A model generated the notes under the pieces. It was not told the origin of the DNA, ran no database searches, and saw nothing but the letters and a program-made list of their open reading frames with translations. A stretch of 64,000 nt of DNA from Owenia fusiformis (Eukaryota > Annelida > Polychaeta > Sabellida > Oweniidae), in NCBI GenBank assembly GCA_903813345.2, contig CAIIXF020000002.1, forward strand, positions 11,552,150 to 11,616,149. The letters are read 5' to 3'. Below, in pieces: positions 43,428-55,494 of the stretch. Both the position numbers and the translations under genes were made by a program. The number at the start of each line of letters is the position of its first letter. Position 1 is the first letter of the stretch.

Positions 43428-44095
43428 TTTTTATTTTTTTAACTAAATGATTGTTCTTTGATATTACGCAGAAAAAAACAATTTTTATTTACATAAACTT
43501 TATATTAGAGCTTGAAAATGTAAAAACAATATATGTCAACATATTGCGTTTTGGAGCGATGTGCAGGTTTAAGTGCTGTTCTGTTTTGAAAAAGAAAGAA
43601 ATTGAAATTAGCATACCCATTACATTGAAAGTTCTATTCGAGAGCAGGAAAATGTGCATCTACCAAACATTAACAAAAGTACATAGCATCCGTTTTCATT
43701 TGAAATAAAATTCACATTAATTTTTTTTATCATTGTATTAGTTAAGAGATAAAACTAGGATAAAACATCCTCATAAATTAGAAAAAAATATCTGTATGTT
43801 TCACAAAGTGTTGAATGCAAGAGTGCTGCTTGGCCAGGAACATGTATAACCATTTCAACTACAGTCTTCTTATTTGATGTTTCAAACTGCATCACTATTG
43901 CAAAAATACCCTGATTATCTCATATAGCTGTAATGGTAAGAAGATCTTAATGATCTCACATGTAAATTTCATTGCCTTTAACAATGGGGTTTGAATGTGC
44001 AGTATATATGAGCTTGCTAGTTATAGGTTGAAAATATAGCAACATGCTTTTCTGATATTGCCGAGATCAAAGAATCATGTCTAATTTGCAGAGGA
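43428..44095. other. intergenic, nothing recognised
   Basis: An 85-codon open frame (43451-43708) has no motif or homology I can recognise and AT-driven composition; not called. Confidence 0.4.
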
Positions 44096-44099
44096 CAGA

Positions 44100-44450
44100 C
44101 CAAGCTCAACACTAGCAAAGGGTATAGTTTATTATCCATATCTCTGAAATGTTATTTGTCACTTTAATAAACTTTGATAGATAATCAATAATTTTAAAGA
44201 ATGGCTTAAAACAGCATGGTTACTGGCAAAGTTATTGACTCAAAAAGCATCGTTAAATCATTATAGTCGAGATAAAATCATGGACTTTCTGGAGAGTCCA
44301 TGATACAATTGAACTCCTGCGAAGAGTACCACTCATTATACATATCTCTGAAAAGTGCTATTTGCCACATTATAAATTGTAATAGCTAGTGAATAATTTG
44401 AAAGAGTGACTTATATTCTAGCTGAGAGCTATACTATGGCCATTACATAC
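44100..44450. repeat. decayed ~210-bp duplication and a small hairpin
   Basis: CATATCTCTGAAA ... ATTTG(T/C)CAC recurs at about 44139 and 44340 with similar following sequence. TCATGGACT-TTCTGGAG-AGTCCATGA forms a hairpin near 44278. Confidence 0.5.
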
Positions 44451-44604
44451 AGGTGCGCAGTTAATCTCTAGAGCCTCCAGGATCATTAGGAGAGTGTATA
44501 TATCCAGGTTTACTAATTGTATATAGTGCTTTTATATTCCACAATTTCCGTGAGTATTTTTAAGACGCTTGAGAATTGTTTTATTGCATGACGATAGGCT
44601 TGTA

Positions 44605-44695
44605 AACATAGGAGAGTTATTGTATGTTGATTTACATGGGAGAGTTATTGTATGTTGATTTACATAGGAGAGTTATTGTATGTTGATTTACTTCA
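44605..44695. repeat. 28-bp tandem repeat, 3 copies
   Basis: GGAGAGTTATTGTATGTTGA plus TTTACATA repeats three times. Confidence 0.9.
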
Positions 44696-45550
44696 GTGGT
44701 AAGTGTTTTTATTGTATGTTTTTTACTGAATTGATGTGATGGCTACCCGGGGATGGTTAAGTTCACTAAACAAACCTTGAAACTTGTTATAAAATTAAAT
44801 GATGTAAATGAATTTTAATTAACCTTTTCTATGAATACTATGGTGATCCTCTATCCAAACTGCTATGAACCGAGAACTTGCTATGTAAGTAAATAAATAA
44901 ATGGCACTAATGGTTTTGGTCAGTCCAGCATGCCTTTTTTGTTATTAATGAGATGCAGAACTTTTAAATTTCATTTCAAGCTAAGTTATGAAAATACGAC
45001 AATTTGTTTAGGGTTAAACTCTTATCTCTTAAACTTCTGTGTTATTACCTTTTTCAAGCATGATACCTATGAAAAATTAACAATCTTTATGAATACAAAT
45101 CAGCATGCTTTGTGAACATTTGAATAATAGCTCTCTATTCATGAAAAATATTCCCTGTATGTTTGCATAAACCATAAAATCATAATATATATACATCCAT
45201 ACTGAATATAAAACTACATGTAGTTGCCTTAAAGTAAATAAATAAATCATACTTTTTCATTGGTTCTAATTTCCTGAATTGTTCAGGATTGTTTCTGGTA
45301 ATTTGATATTGTTTGTGGGGTTTGTTTTTCTATTCTAAATTGATAATTAAATTGAATTAATTAAATTATCTGGATAATTAAATTAACAGTACTAATTAGT
45401 ATGATTTGAAATTGAACAAGAAGTAGGTTTTGTTGATTGACTCAGTCACAGATCTCATTGACCTTTTTTTACTGATTTAGAATTACTATAAATATAAATC
45501 ATTGTGAACTTGCATACATGAACCTTCTCTTCTCGACTATGTTCAGTTCA
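44696..45550. other. intergenic, nothing recognised
   Basis: AT-rich; no gene supported. Confidence 0.45.
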
Positions 45551-45551
45551 C

Positions 45552-46443
45552 ACCGGAATAGCCTGACAACGGCAAAGTCAGATACCGTTGTCACAAATGG
45601 CGGACATAACCATCGCTTCAACTGTTTAATCACTTGGTCCTCATTTCATGGGATTTTATCGTCGCTAATTCTGTGCATGTATTAAGCTCTTGTGATAATG
45701 AATCATATGAAATCCCATTTTTGATCAAATTGGGTCGTGAATCGCCAGAATATACCGTCTTCGATATCGTCAATGACAACAGAATCTGAATTTGAGTAAT
45801 TTAGAAAGACAACGGCATATGGTAATTACAGTGTCCGTTGTCCCGTATCTCATTTTGATCGATTAAAGACTTTATTTCGATGGTAGAACATTATTAACTG
45901 TACAATGAGTATTAAGACACTTTGATTGACTGTTGTTCCGTAGGAATTTAGTCTAGGTGCTCTATTAAACATACAGTTCATAAAAATCTAATTGAAGCAA
46001 CGGTTATGTCCGCCATTTGTGACATGGGTATCTGACTTTATTATGCACCTCATTAAAATACTCAAATCTGATTGGTTAAGAGCTGCAGGGTCTATTGCCA
46101 TACATGGCAGCAAGATCTTGTTCTATCCAGTATTGAAGCAACAAGATCTCTAACCATCCCGTATGCCAGAATACCTATCCTCGAAAAACAATACTAGGCT
46201 CGGCTTCTGTTTTAGTAGACCCATTCTTTAAAATAAAGTATTTCTTGACAATTTAACACCATCTTTTATTTATCTACAGTAAATTAATGGTAGGAATATG
46301 ATATTAACCAAGGGAGGTGCATAATAAAATTAATACTGGATGACCATGAGGTAGATATGCCAGAATACTTATCCTCTAAAAAATACTAGGCTCGGCTTCG
46401 CCTCGCCTAGTATTTGTTTATTACCGTTGTCAGGCTATTCCGC
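45552..46443. mobile_element. CCGGAATAGCCTGAC-ended element split by another TIR element
   Basis: GGAATAGCCTGACAACGG (left) and CCGTTGTCAGGCTATTCC (right) are inverted ends. The inner block ACAAATGGCGGACATAACC is mirrored by GGTTATGTCCGCCATTTGT (about 46000). The right part is interrupted by a nested element at about 46037-46330. Confidence 0.85.
46037..46330. mobile_element. nested TTATGCACCTC-ended element, ~290 bp
   Basis: TTATTATGCACCTC and GAGGTGCATAATAA are inverted ends. The host sequence resumes afterwards. Just outside to the right, CTAGGCTCGGCTTCGCCTCGCC is a palindromic block that has a partial relative inside (ACTAGGCTCGGCTTC near 46195). The precise duplication is unclear. Confidence 0.7.
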
Positions 46444-46732
46444 GGTGCAGTTGACATAAATCATTCTGCATCCCAGTACATACTATTAAATAAACCAGTG
46501 TATTCCTCCAGTGACTGTACTTCTACTTCATTTGGCACTTCTTATTTTGGTGGATCTGCTGCTTTGAACATTTGGTGGCTACTTAATTGAAATGTATATA
46601 TAATACATATTTACAATTGAAATATGAAATATTGAATTTGGCACCTACTTAATTTGGCTGACTTAAACAATTATGTAGACTCACCAAATTAAAATGGCCG
46701 CCAAATTAAGTAGAAGTACAGTATATGAAATA

Positions 46733-46930
46733 TAGGCCAGGGGGGTTACATTCAATAGGTTCGAGCGAACCCCCCCTAGCCAAAAAATATTTCAAAATCA
46801 TGGAGTTTTTCACCATTCTGACTTCTTTAGTAATTTTGGGCATTTTTGGATCAAAATTGTTACAAGTGAACTCCCCGCTAGAATTTTTCAAAAAGTGAAC
46901 CCCCCTTGGCAAATCCTGGCTACCGGCCTG
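46733..46930. mobile_element. 198-bp relative of the 204-bp MITE with 5-bp duplication
   Basis: Right end CCTGGCTACCGGCCTG matches the 14.7-kb copy with one change; the left end is shortened (TAGGCCAGGGGGG). AAATA flanks both sides (46728-46732, 46931-46935), again five bases. The minus-strand frame across it is chance. Confidence 0.85.
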
Positions 46931-46935
46931 AAATA

Positions 46936-48190
46936 CCTTGATTCATCAAGATGCCGCAGGAAGGATTCATCAACTTTAAAAGCATTACACAATTTAAAGA
47001 CATATAAATGTAAATGTATATGTTGTCAAGTTTCAAGGCCTTAATTGCTCATTAATTTTGTTGGTGCTATCAGATTTTTTTGATAAAGTGATGCTTAACA
47101 TTTAAATCTGAACGTTGAAGTGATTAATTTACTGGGAAGCATGTTTTAAATGTTAACATGAATTGACCGTAATTACGGGACAACACTAACTGATATTCCG
47201 ATTTTTATGGACGATAGAACAAAGCTTTTTAGAATTGGTGACTATTTGATTAATTGTGTACATGTTTAAAACAATTGAACTGTAATCGATGTGTTATTTC
47301 CACATTAATTTCAGGTAATTTTATGATATGGTGTTTTGCCTTTAAAGGGACTGTTTCATGAAAAGTGACACTTTAATCCAATTGGCTAAATGGCCCTCAG
47401 GACTGTCAATAGATTGCGGAAAATTCAGTGGGTTGACTAGCATACTTTTACATGTAGAAATGTAAATTTTATTGAAGATATCCAAAACCCTTTGAATTTG
47501 AATCAATGAAGGAAAATACATATATGATATTTATTAGATATGTGAAGTGAATTTGAAGTTTTAAAACAGCAATATTTACATACAAACTAATGGGCCAGAT
47601 GTTAAGAACAACCTAGTACTTCTGTCATATATATATGAATCCTGTCTCCCATTAAAATATTGGTCTTAAAGATAGAAAATAAAGTGTTAAGTATATTCTC
47701 CCATATCTTTTGTAGATAACATGAGCTTATTTTCTAGTCAAACAAAAACTGCCATATTAGTGCTCAATTCCATTTAATGGGGTCTGTAATTGTAATTTAT
47801 ATCATTGGTCCCTCCTATTTTTTCCTTGTTTTTGAGCATTCAGATTTTTGTTATCAAAGTATAACAATTCACAATATATGACTCACCAATTGACCATTTT
47901 CCATATAAATGGAAAATAGATGGCATCACGGGTAATGGTAGGGCTAAATAACATGCCAACTCAATGGTAAGAGTCACTTGATTTCTTGATTTAACAAGTA
48001 ATTCCATTTGATCAACTTAAAACACAATTGGAATGTAACTATATGATATTATTGACATGTGGATTGTGATTTTAAGTTAAAACTGTGATCCTTATAAGAG
48101 TAAATGAACTTTTAAAGGTTTTTCAGGAGTTTTGTGTGACAAACTTTAATGCTTCTGACTGGAAGGGCTGGTTTGAATTATATATTGAGT
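46936..48190. other. intergenic, nothing recognised
   Basis: AT-rich. AATTTCAG-GTAATT near 47312 is a weak ratchet-like junction. No gene supported. Confidence 0.45.
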
Positions 48191-48193
48191 GCA

Positions 48194-48310
48194 GATAAAA
48201 CACTCATATGAATTTAGATAAAACACTCATATGAATTTAGATAAAACACTCATATGAATTTAGATAAAACACTCATATGAATTTAGATAAAACGCTCATA
48301 TGAATTTAGA
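48194..48310. repeat. 23-bp tandem repeat, 5 copies
   Basis: AGATAAAACACTCATATGAA plus TTT, five head-to-tail copies, the last with one change (AACGCTC). Confidence 0.95.
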
Positions 48311-48760
48311 AATGAAATGTTGATCTTCTCTGTAAGGGTTGCATTTTTTAAAAACAACCTATTTTGTTTGGGATGGGGGCTTGTCAACATTGGCTTTGAG
48401 ACAATGCTGCTAAACATTTATATTATATTGTCAGTTCAAGATACATAGTTATAGAGATATATATCAAAAATATGTCCCTTTAAATGAAACTAAACCTGGA
48501 ATCTTCATAAATCGGGAAAATAAAGGCTAAACTAACATGTAAGTAGCATGCATGTTTTTGATGTATTCAATAAATATTTAATTAAACTATATTTTTTATT
48601 ACCAGAATAATTACTATGTAGATATTTTAATTCACATTCACACCTATGTGTTTGTGAGGTCTCTTATTGTATATATAAGTAGCTAATAAGTATATACATG
48701 TAGGTAGAAATATTTAGTCTTTAGACAAGTCTCGGTTTGGCTCTGGGCTAATAATTTTTT
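48311..48760. other. spacer, nothing recognised
   Basis: AT-rich; no feature. Confidence 0.4.
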
Positions 48761-48764
48761 TATG

Positions 48765-49025
48765 CAAAATATAGAAATATCACCCAAATTAAATTATGAA
48801 TATTCAAAAGAGAAAATTTAAATCTACAAGATAAAAATATCGAAATTGTCCGAAGCAGGCGTAATCTGCTGTAGACTGATTCAATAAAAAGCAAGTCTCG
48901 ATTTGGAGGAAGAAGTTCATCAATGTATTTTTTTTTGAAAAGTATAGAAATATCACCCAATTTAAATTATGGATATTCAAAAGAGGAACTTTAAATCTAC
49001 AATATGTAAAAATATCAAAATCGCC
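48765..49025. repeat. ~175-bp segmental duplication
   Basis: TATAGAAATATCACCCAA, ATTATGAATATTCAAAAGAG and TTTAAATCTACAA recur in the same order at about 48770 and 48945. Minus-strand open frames over the two copies resemble each other for this reason only. Confidence 0.85.
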
Positions 49026-50120
49026 CAATAGAGTTGTTGTATTTTGTGTTTCTATTCATGCATTTCAATTTGCCATATTCTTGTTTGCTGAAAATGATGT
49101 AAAATTAGGAAATATTAGGCCATGATGGTATTCTACCATTATACTATAAGCATAAGAATAAGCATCCAAATGAACATATTTTTGTAAAATCCTGCATAGG
49201 CAGTTGACTCATCGCCTAATCAGGTTCCCTGGGTGTCATGTCTTAAAAGTTAAATCACGATCACGATGTGTGATATTTTCCTTATATGATGTGACATTAT
49301 ATCACTGAAAACTATTCATATGAAAGTCATGATTCATAATTTTCTCTAGATTCATTGATAAAGTAATAACTTCAATTAAATAAATGGATATGAGATATCG
49401 TAATGTCATCTCAGTATCGGCAAACAAAAAATCACAATTCTTTTTTATATTACAATGTAGATAATACTCTCATTAGGGGGTTTTCCATCTAATTTGATTT
49501 ACAATATTTGTTATAAATTGAAATAAAACACATAATACAATACAATACAATATAATATAATACCGGTACAATATCGATCTAGTGTTACTACTATTTTACA
49601 TGTATTGTATATAATTGTTTACTCATTTGAAGTTTGATTTCACTTCTTAAAAGAGAGCTTTGTGCAAACTTATGACATACTGGTGTGATTAACTGGTGAT
49701 CCGCTCGATTACACTGGTTACCGAAACGGATCGTTTCGGTAACAAAATGGTGGAACATCAAATACGATTTTTCTTTTTTTCATTATTTCACGCATTGTAG
49801 GCAGAATCCCCACAACATTTTTTCTCACAAATGTGTATCAGTATCATATGTTTTAGAAAATGTACATGTTTGCGAAAAAATAGCTCAGGAGACAACAGAA
49901 TAGTCGATTTAATTCCTCACTTAAGTTACATCAACAGTATGGGTTAAAATTGCAGATCTTAACTGTTTTGGAAATATGATTTATGCTACTTAAAGCAGAT
50001 ATGAAATGGTATTTTTAACCTAAAGGAATCAATATAATTTTTTAATAGATGTATTTGGACATGTTTTCTCATCAGTAGTGTGAAAACCATTTCACTCTAA
50101 CGATCATTATAGCTGCTTAA

Positions 50121-50806
50121 CCTTTAGCGTGCTGCCGGTCCGCCGAGACTAAAATGTCTCTCACAACTGCCGGCGGACCCGTACGCCCGATTTCAAACTT
50201 TTAAAAACTGTACTTTTTCGCGCCATTCGTATTGTCCAATTAGATTGCCCGATTTATTCAGTGCCTAACATGACTTCCTGTTGACCTAGAAATGGCGATA
50301 TTTCGAAAAATAATTCTCAATTCAACAATTTAAACAGTGTTTTAGTCGTTTTTAGTGAACGAATCGTACAAAATGGTGGACAAATACGATCACAACGAAA
50401 ATGTTGAGGAAATGGATTACGATTTCGAGCTCTTTAGGCTCTTGGAAGCCGATAACGGTCATCGAAAATAGAAACTAGAATATTTTCTGAATTGAAAAAT
50501 TGAACATTCGATCGCTGCAAATTCAGATTTGGATTCTGACCAGACGAAGAGGCGGAGCAGCGGATTCCGGAGGAGTATTCATGGTATATTTATGCCCAGT
50601 CGTGTTAATGTACGAAAAAATTCATGAGAACATTTTTTTCATGAGCCAGGCCACTGTATCTTCCCTTTGTGAAAATTTTATCCAGATTCATTCAGTAGTT
50701 ATTGAGATATTAATTATTTAGTCCAGGCCTATCATTTTTTGCACTCTTTGAAAAATAAGCCAGTTGCGTGGGATATATTTGCTGAAATAAGGCAGCATGG
50801 TAAAGG
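50121..50806 (-). mobile_element. piggyBac-like deletion derivative, copy 2 (686 bp)
   Basis: TTAA at 50117-50120 and 50807-50810. Ends CCTTTAGCGTGCTGCC and GGCAGCATGGTAAAGG are inverted. The same end sequences in opposite order mark copy 1 at 41.5 kb. This copy keeps a longer interior with a short acidic frame. Nested in the 8-bp-duplication element, so it is the younger insertion. Confidence 0.9.
50373..50471 (+). pseudogene. possible N-terminal relic of a piggyBac-type transposase
   Basis: ATG (A at -3, G at +4) opens 32 codons ending in TAG. The peptide is strongly acidic (MDYDFELFRLLEAD in the middle), like the N-termini of piggyBac transposases, which carry Asp/Glu-rich heads before the catalytic DDD core. 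The core itself is missing. Downstream, another frame reads NSDLDSDQTKRRSS-like sequence, consistent with more of the same acidic head after frame damage. Identification rests on context and is moderate. Confidence 0.4.
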
Positions 50807-51627
50807 TTAATAAGCAATATTTGAATTGGTTGTGACGTTATTGGCCCCCACGTGATCTCTCACTGGTCCCCACGTGGCCCGTTTTGGTCCATTAGATCAT
50901 GACGTCATAATGCCGAAATGTTTTGTTATTTGTTTACACAACAATCCTATGGTTGCCGTAACGTTGTGATTACTATGGAACCAATAAACCAAAGCTATAT
51001 TTTGTATATGACGTTACTAATCACGTGGGGGACAATTTGATTTATCAGTTAGTTTTATTTCGTTATCTATGACCGTTAGCAGTTATCTAACAGTTATTTT
51101 ATAATGGCTATCGCAAGAACTCTTAACGTTGGGCTTACAATGGAGAAAACCACATTTTTGTAGCTGCAAGTTGAGAAAAGCTATTTCAGTTGTCCTTTAA
51201 GTGAGGAATTGAATCCATGATTCTGTGGTCTTCTGAACTATTTGTTCGCAAATATGTACATTTTCTTAAGATTCTGCCTACAATTTGTGAAATAAGGAAA
51301 AAAGAAAAATCGTACCTTTTGATGTTTCAACATTTTGTTACTGAAACAAACCGTTTCGGTAACCAGCGTTATCGAGTGGATCACCAGTGTGATTAGCCAA
51401 CCAAATAGAAAAGCTGTCCAGGCAATAAATCAAATACATGTTGATTGATTTTGGTTCAAAATTTTTCAAACTTATGGACATTGGACCTCTGCTCTTGAGG
51501 GAATTTACAAGATGGACACTGAATTCAAATTAGACTTCCCATAAGTCTTGTTCAATAAAAGTCTTGTTCAATATTTTTTTTTTTTGTTTTGTTATTAGGA
51601 AATTGAATATTGCTATCTTCATTTATT

Positions 51628-51990
51628 ATCCCATCGAATGAAGTTCGGAGGGATATAGGGAACACCTTCGTCCGTCTGTCTGTCCATCCGTCTGTACATA
51701 CATCCGCCCGTCCGTCTGTCCGTGCGTCCGGGCAATAACTCAAATACCGTTGGCACGATTTTGTTCATACTTTGTACACATATACCCAATGGGGGTAGAA
51801 GTTCTGCTTAAAAAGCGATTTTCAAAATGGCTGCTCATTTAAAAATGGCGACCATTTTAGAGCCGATTTTACAGTAATTTAGGTACTGCATATAAAACAG
51901 TAAAAGCAATATGTTTTGAATGTAAAAAAGTTATATAAGACATTGATTAAGCTAGAAATGTAAATATAGAAGAAATACATGGCAGTCATT
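51628..51990 (+). mobile_element. AGTTCGGAGGGATATAG element, copy C
   Basis: Begins ATCCCATCGAATGAAGTTCG. It carries a CCGT/CTGT-rich block (51668-51732), then AACTCAAATACCGTTGG, TTTGTACACATATACCC and AAAATGGCGACCATTTTAG. The right end is lost near the polypyrimidine tract. Confidence 0.8.
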
Positions 51991-52018
51991 TTGTACGTCA
52001 TTTCACTCCATCCTTTTC

Positions 52019-52440
52019 CTTTCCACCCCCTTTCCCTCCCTCCCCTTTCCCTCCCTCCCCTTTCCCTCCCTCCCCTTTCCCTCCCTCCCCTTTCCCTCCC
52101 TCCCCTTTCCCTCCCTCCCCTTTCCCTCCCTCCCCTTTCCCTCCCTCCCCTTTCCCTCCCTCCCCTTTCCCTCCCTCCCCTTTCCCTCCCTCCCCTTTCC
52201 CTCCCCTCTCCCTCCCCTCTCCCTCCCCTCTCCCTCCCCTCTCCCTCCCCTTTCCCTCCCCTCTCCCTTCCCTCTCCCTTCCCTCTCCCTTCCCTCTCCC
52301 TCCCCTATCCCCTCCCCTCCCCCCTCCCCCCTCCCCCCTCCCCCCTCCCCCCTCCCCTCCCCTCCCCTCCCCCCTCCCCTCCCCCTCCCCTCCCCTCCCC
52401 TCCCCCCTCCCCTCCCCTCCCCTATCCCCTCCCCTTTTCC
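52019..52440. repeat. ~420-bp polypyrimidine tract, 15-bp CT-rich units
   Basis: Unit CCCTTTCCCTCCCTC repeats about 13 times and grades into CCCTCTCCCTC and CCCTCCCC runs. Practically every base of the plus strand is C or T. The complementary strand (GGGAGGGAGGGGAAAG) meets the G-quadruplex pattern many times. Large Pro/Leu/Ser and Gly/Glu frames on the two strands are low-complexity artefacts. Confidence 0.97.
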
Positions 52441-52559
52441 CTGAGAGAAAGGGAGACAGGGGGGAACTCAGCTCTCCCCCTGTCACTCCCCCCTGTCCCT
52501 CTCCCCCTTTCCCTGCCATGGGAAGATGATGACTTACAGGGTTTGGGTCATTGGCTTAA

Positions 52560-53130
52560 GGAGTAATTTTGAAGAGCTGTTCATATAGGTCACATCCTTC
52601 CTTGGACAACTCTCCCAAACTACCTCTTTACCCAATTTGACCCTCCCTGTAAATCACCTTCCCCCATGGACAAACTTTTCCCATGGACACCCAAATCCCA
52701 GACACGGGAACAAGAGCTATGAATAGACCCTAGTCAAGCTACAGAACACCTCATAAAACAATCATTGGTGTACTGAGCTATGACTAAACCCCAGTCAAGC
52801 TACAGAACACCTCATAAAACAATCATTGGTGTACTGACAGCTACGACTAGATTCCGATCCAGTCAAGCTCGAAACACCTCATAAGACAATCATTGGTGTT
52901 CTGAGCTGCTGTGTTCCCGTCACCCTCCCCAGTGGACATCCCAATCCCAGACACGAGCAGTGTCAGGTCAAAAGACAAGGTTGGTTTTACCCAGCCACTG
53001 TCAGTGATCCGACATATCAACCATGTCTAAGCTCTGCCCAGCCTGACACAAGCTCTGACTAGAGCCTAGTCGAGCTCCAGTACACCTCATAAAACAATCA
53101 TTGGTATACTGAGTTGTAGGCTTCACATTG
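52560..53130. repeat. ~62-bp units CACCTCATAAAACAATCATTGG, four copies
   Basis: The block CAGAACACCTCATAAAACAA then TCATTGGTGTACTGAG occurs at about 52742, 52803, 52868 (diverged) and 53075. A second motif, CCAAATCCCAGACACGGG, recurs at 52683 and 52945, implying a larger duplicated unit. Non-coding. Confidence 0.85.
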
Positions 53131-53705
53131 AACTGTTTGGAGACAAGGTAAATTCAAAATTTAGAAGTAATGGTTTTAACTTTTTAACTTTAAGATATGT
53201 TTTTCAGCTTTTTAGTTACAAGCAGTGAAAAATATAATCATTAAAAAACACAAATTTTAACATTGCAATTTCTGAATGTGATGAATCACTTTATTGGTTA
53301 AAATATAATAGGATTGATTTAATAATATCATTTATTGCTTGCTTGGTCATTCAATCTGGATGATTTAGCAGGGTACATGTTTCTTGTATCAATATGAAGA
53401 GGTGAAGAATTACCCTAATAAACTTGTTCTTAAATTGACTAATTTCGTGCTTTAAATGAAAGTGTCAAAAATATCCAATAACTGAGTGTGCAAATTGGTT
53501 GGAACTTTTCTGTTTTAAATATCTAAAAGGAACATTTTGCATTGAAAATCTTCAGTCCTGAACAGTAAACAAACTAAAAGGTAGGAACTGTACTGTAATT
53601 TTTCACTATTGCAAGTTAGAATGATTCAGATTGATGTCATTGATATGTTACAAATTGTGTATTTAGACTTTGCTGCAAGAGAATTCATGGCTGATTATGT
53701 GCCTT
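53131..53705. other. intergenic, nothing recognised
   Basis: AT-rich; no feature. Confidence 0.4.
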
Positions 53706-53709
53706 TATT

Positions 53710-54280
53710 ATACCATCAAATGAAGTTCGGAAAGATATAGGAAATTGCACACTGTCTCATGACACTTCGCGTAGTAGGCGGTCATTTTAAAAAATGGCTG
53801 TCCTTTTTACATTTTTTACTATAACTCGAAAAATATTGGAGCGATTATGCTCATATTTGATATGTGAATACTTTAAGCATGGCACATTGTCTAATTAAAC
53901 TTTGGGGAGTAGTCAGCCATTTTGAAAAATGGCCACCATTTTTATGTGTGTTATTTTACATTTTTTATTATAACTCAAAAAGTAATAGAGTGATTTTGTT
54001 CATATTTGATATGTGAATACTATATCTAGTTAGGATTGCATACATTTTGAGTAGTAAGCGGCCATTTTAAAAAATAGCCAGCATTGGCGATTTTTTAAGA
54101 ATTTTATAATGTGGCTTCTTAAAAGCATATTACCTCTTCTGATGACAACTTGGCTAGTGATCAACCATTTTGAAAATGGTGGCCTTTCTTATGGGTGTTA
54201 TTTTGTGATATTTCGTATGTAAAAATGCCAGCCATTTGATGGGATTTGCTACGCTTTGGCGTTGCCGTTGTTCTGGTTAC
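53710..54280 (+). mobile_element. AGTTCGGAGGGATATAG element, copy D
   Basis: Ends ATACCATCAAATGAAGTTCG and TTTGATGGGATTTGCTACGC are inverted, with GCTTTGGCGTTGCCGTTG just outside as in copy B. Internal ATAACTCGAAAA-type 110-base sub-units repeat. The CCGT/CTGT block has been lost. Confidence 0.8.
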
Positions 54281-55490
54281 TTTTGGCCAAACTGATATAG
54301 AAATAGAAGTTATTTAATGGGAGGGATGGAATAGGAATTTTATTCCAAGGGAAAGATATTGGCCAAGGAAATTATCATATTGACTGAGGGTGACAGACCA
54401 ATATCATATTTGCTTGAGGAAGAAAATCATATTCCATCATGACCATCAAAAACCTATTTATTACATAATATTTTTCTGAAACTTTTTTATTGCTATTGCC
54501 TTATGATGGTGACATTCAATGATACAATTTGATTTATCATAACATTTTTTAACTTTTATTAACAAGTTTTGAAATTGAATGAAAAAATCAAGATAAATCA
54601 TTTGGAATACATGTAGTTCTGATATGGGATTTGGCTGATACAGGATTTAGGCTGATATGGGATCTAATACAGGATTTTTTGAATATCACTTCTATTCCCA
54701 GGGAACTTCTATTTCCCAGGGAAAACATGTTATTATGGAGTAAAACCAATACAATAACTACATGGTACCTATGTTTTGCAGAATAGCTTCATTATTTCAC
54801 AAGACACTTGACCATGGATCTTTTATGAGATATTAGTTTTTGAAATTTTAGAATGTAAATTAAAGGACACTTTGGGTGAAAATCTTTAATGTTGCTTGTT
54901 GCTTAAATGTTTTGTCACCCTACAATCCTACTTTTGTAAGCTCTGACTATTCCAAAATGAGCAGTGTTGTATTAATAAGTGGGACTTTCTTAAATATATA
55001 CTGGTCAGGGAAGGTGAAATCTTCCTAAGTATGTTGGTCAATACAATCTCTTATCTTTTCTATCCTTGTTTATTCCATATCCAAACTGATAGTGAAACAC
55101 ACAATTCAAAATTTGTTGACAAATTGATAAATCTTCCCCTGTATAAAAACCATACTCCAGATTTCTACTCATTTCATACAATATTTCTCTTTGAATCAAA
55201 AATGAACAACATTGTCTGTTTGTTCCATGTAATAGCTGGCTTGTTTCATTTTAAATCCATTATTTTTGCCTCTATTTTCCTGTTATGACATGGACCCTGG
55301 GACTTTACTCGCTGGTTATTACTCTCAACCAACTCCTGGACTTTGAGAATTTATGTGTAGAAAGGAGGGGTCATCTCAAATTTGTTATTTCAAGGATAAT
55401 TAGATTAGAACCCCTCACCTGGTTATTATAGTCTCTTTATGGTTGAAGTCATATTTGTAGTTACAATGACTTTATTTTTAAATTAAAGGT
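54281..55490. other. intergenic, nothing recognised
   Basis: An 85-codon frame at 55031-55288 (+) is Phe/Ile/Tyr-rich by base composition and has no motif; not called as a gene. Confidence 0.4.
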
Positions 55491-55494
55491 CGTA

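Larger units (their letters stand above)
49692..51387. mobile_element. long-TIR element with 8-bp duplication, host of a piggyBac insertion
   Basis: Arms of about 200 bases are inverted: left ACTGGTGATCCGCTCGATTA, GGTTACCGAAACGG, ACAAAATGGTGGAACATCAA; right is the mirror. TGTGATTA flanks both sides (49684-49691 and 51388-51395). An 8-base duplication fits hAT-type transposition. GTTACCGAAACG-GAT-CGTTTCGGTAAC forms a palindrome near the left end. Removing the nested element leaves ~1.0 kb with no coding frame. Confidence 0.88.

Noticed and set aside
51979-52566. 195-codon Pro/Leu/Ser frame and its 173-codon Gly/Glu counterpart on the other strand
   Set aside because: Both are translations of a 15-base CT-rich repeat; no start context, domain or non-repetitive part supports a protein.
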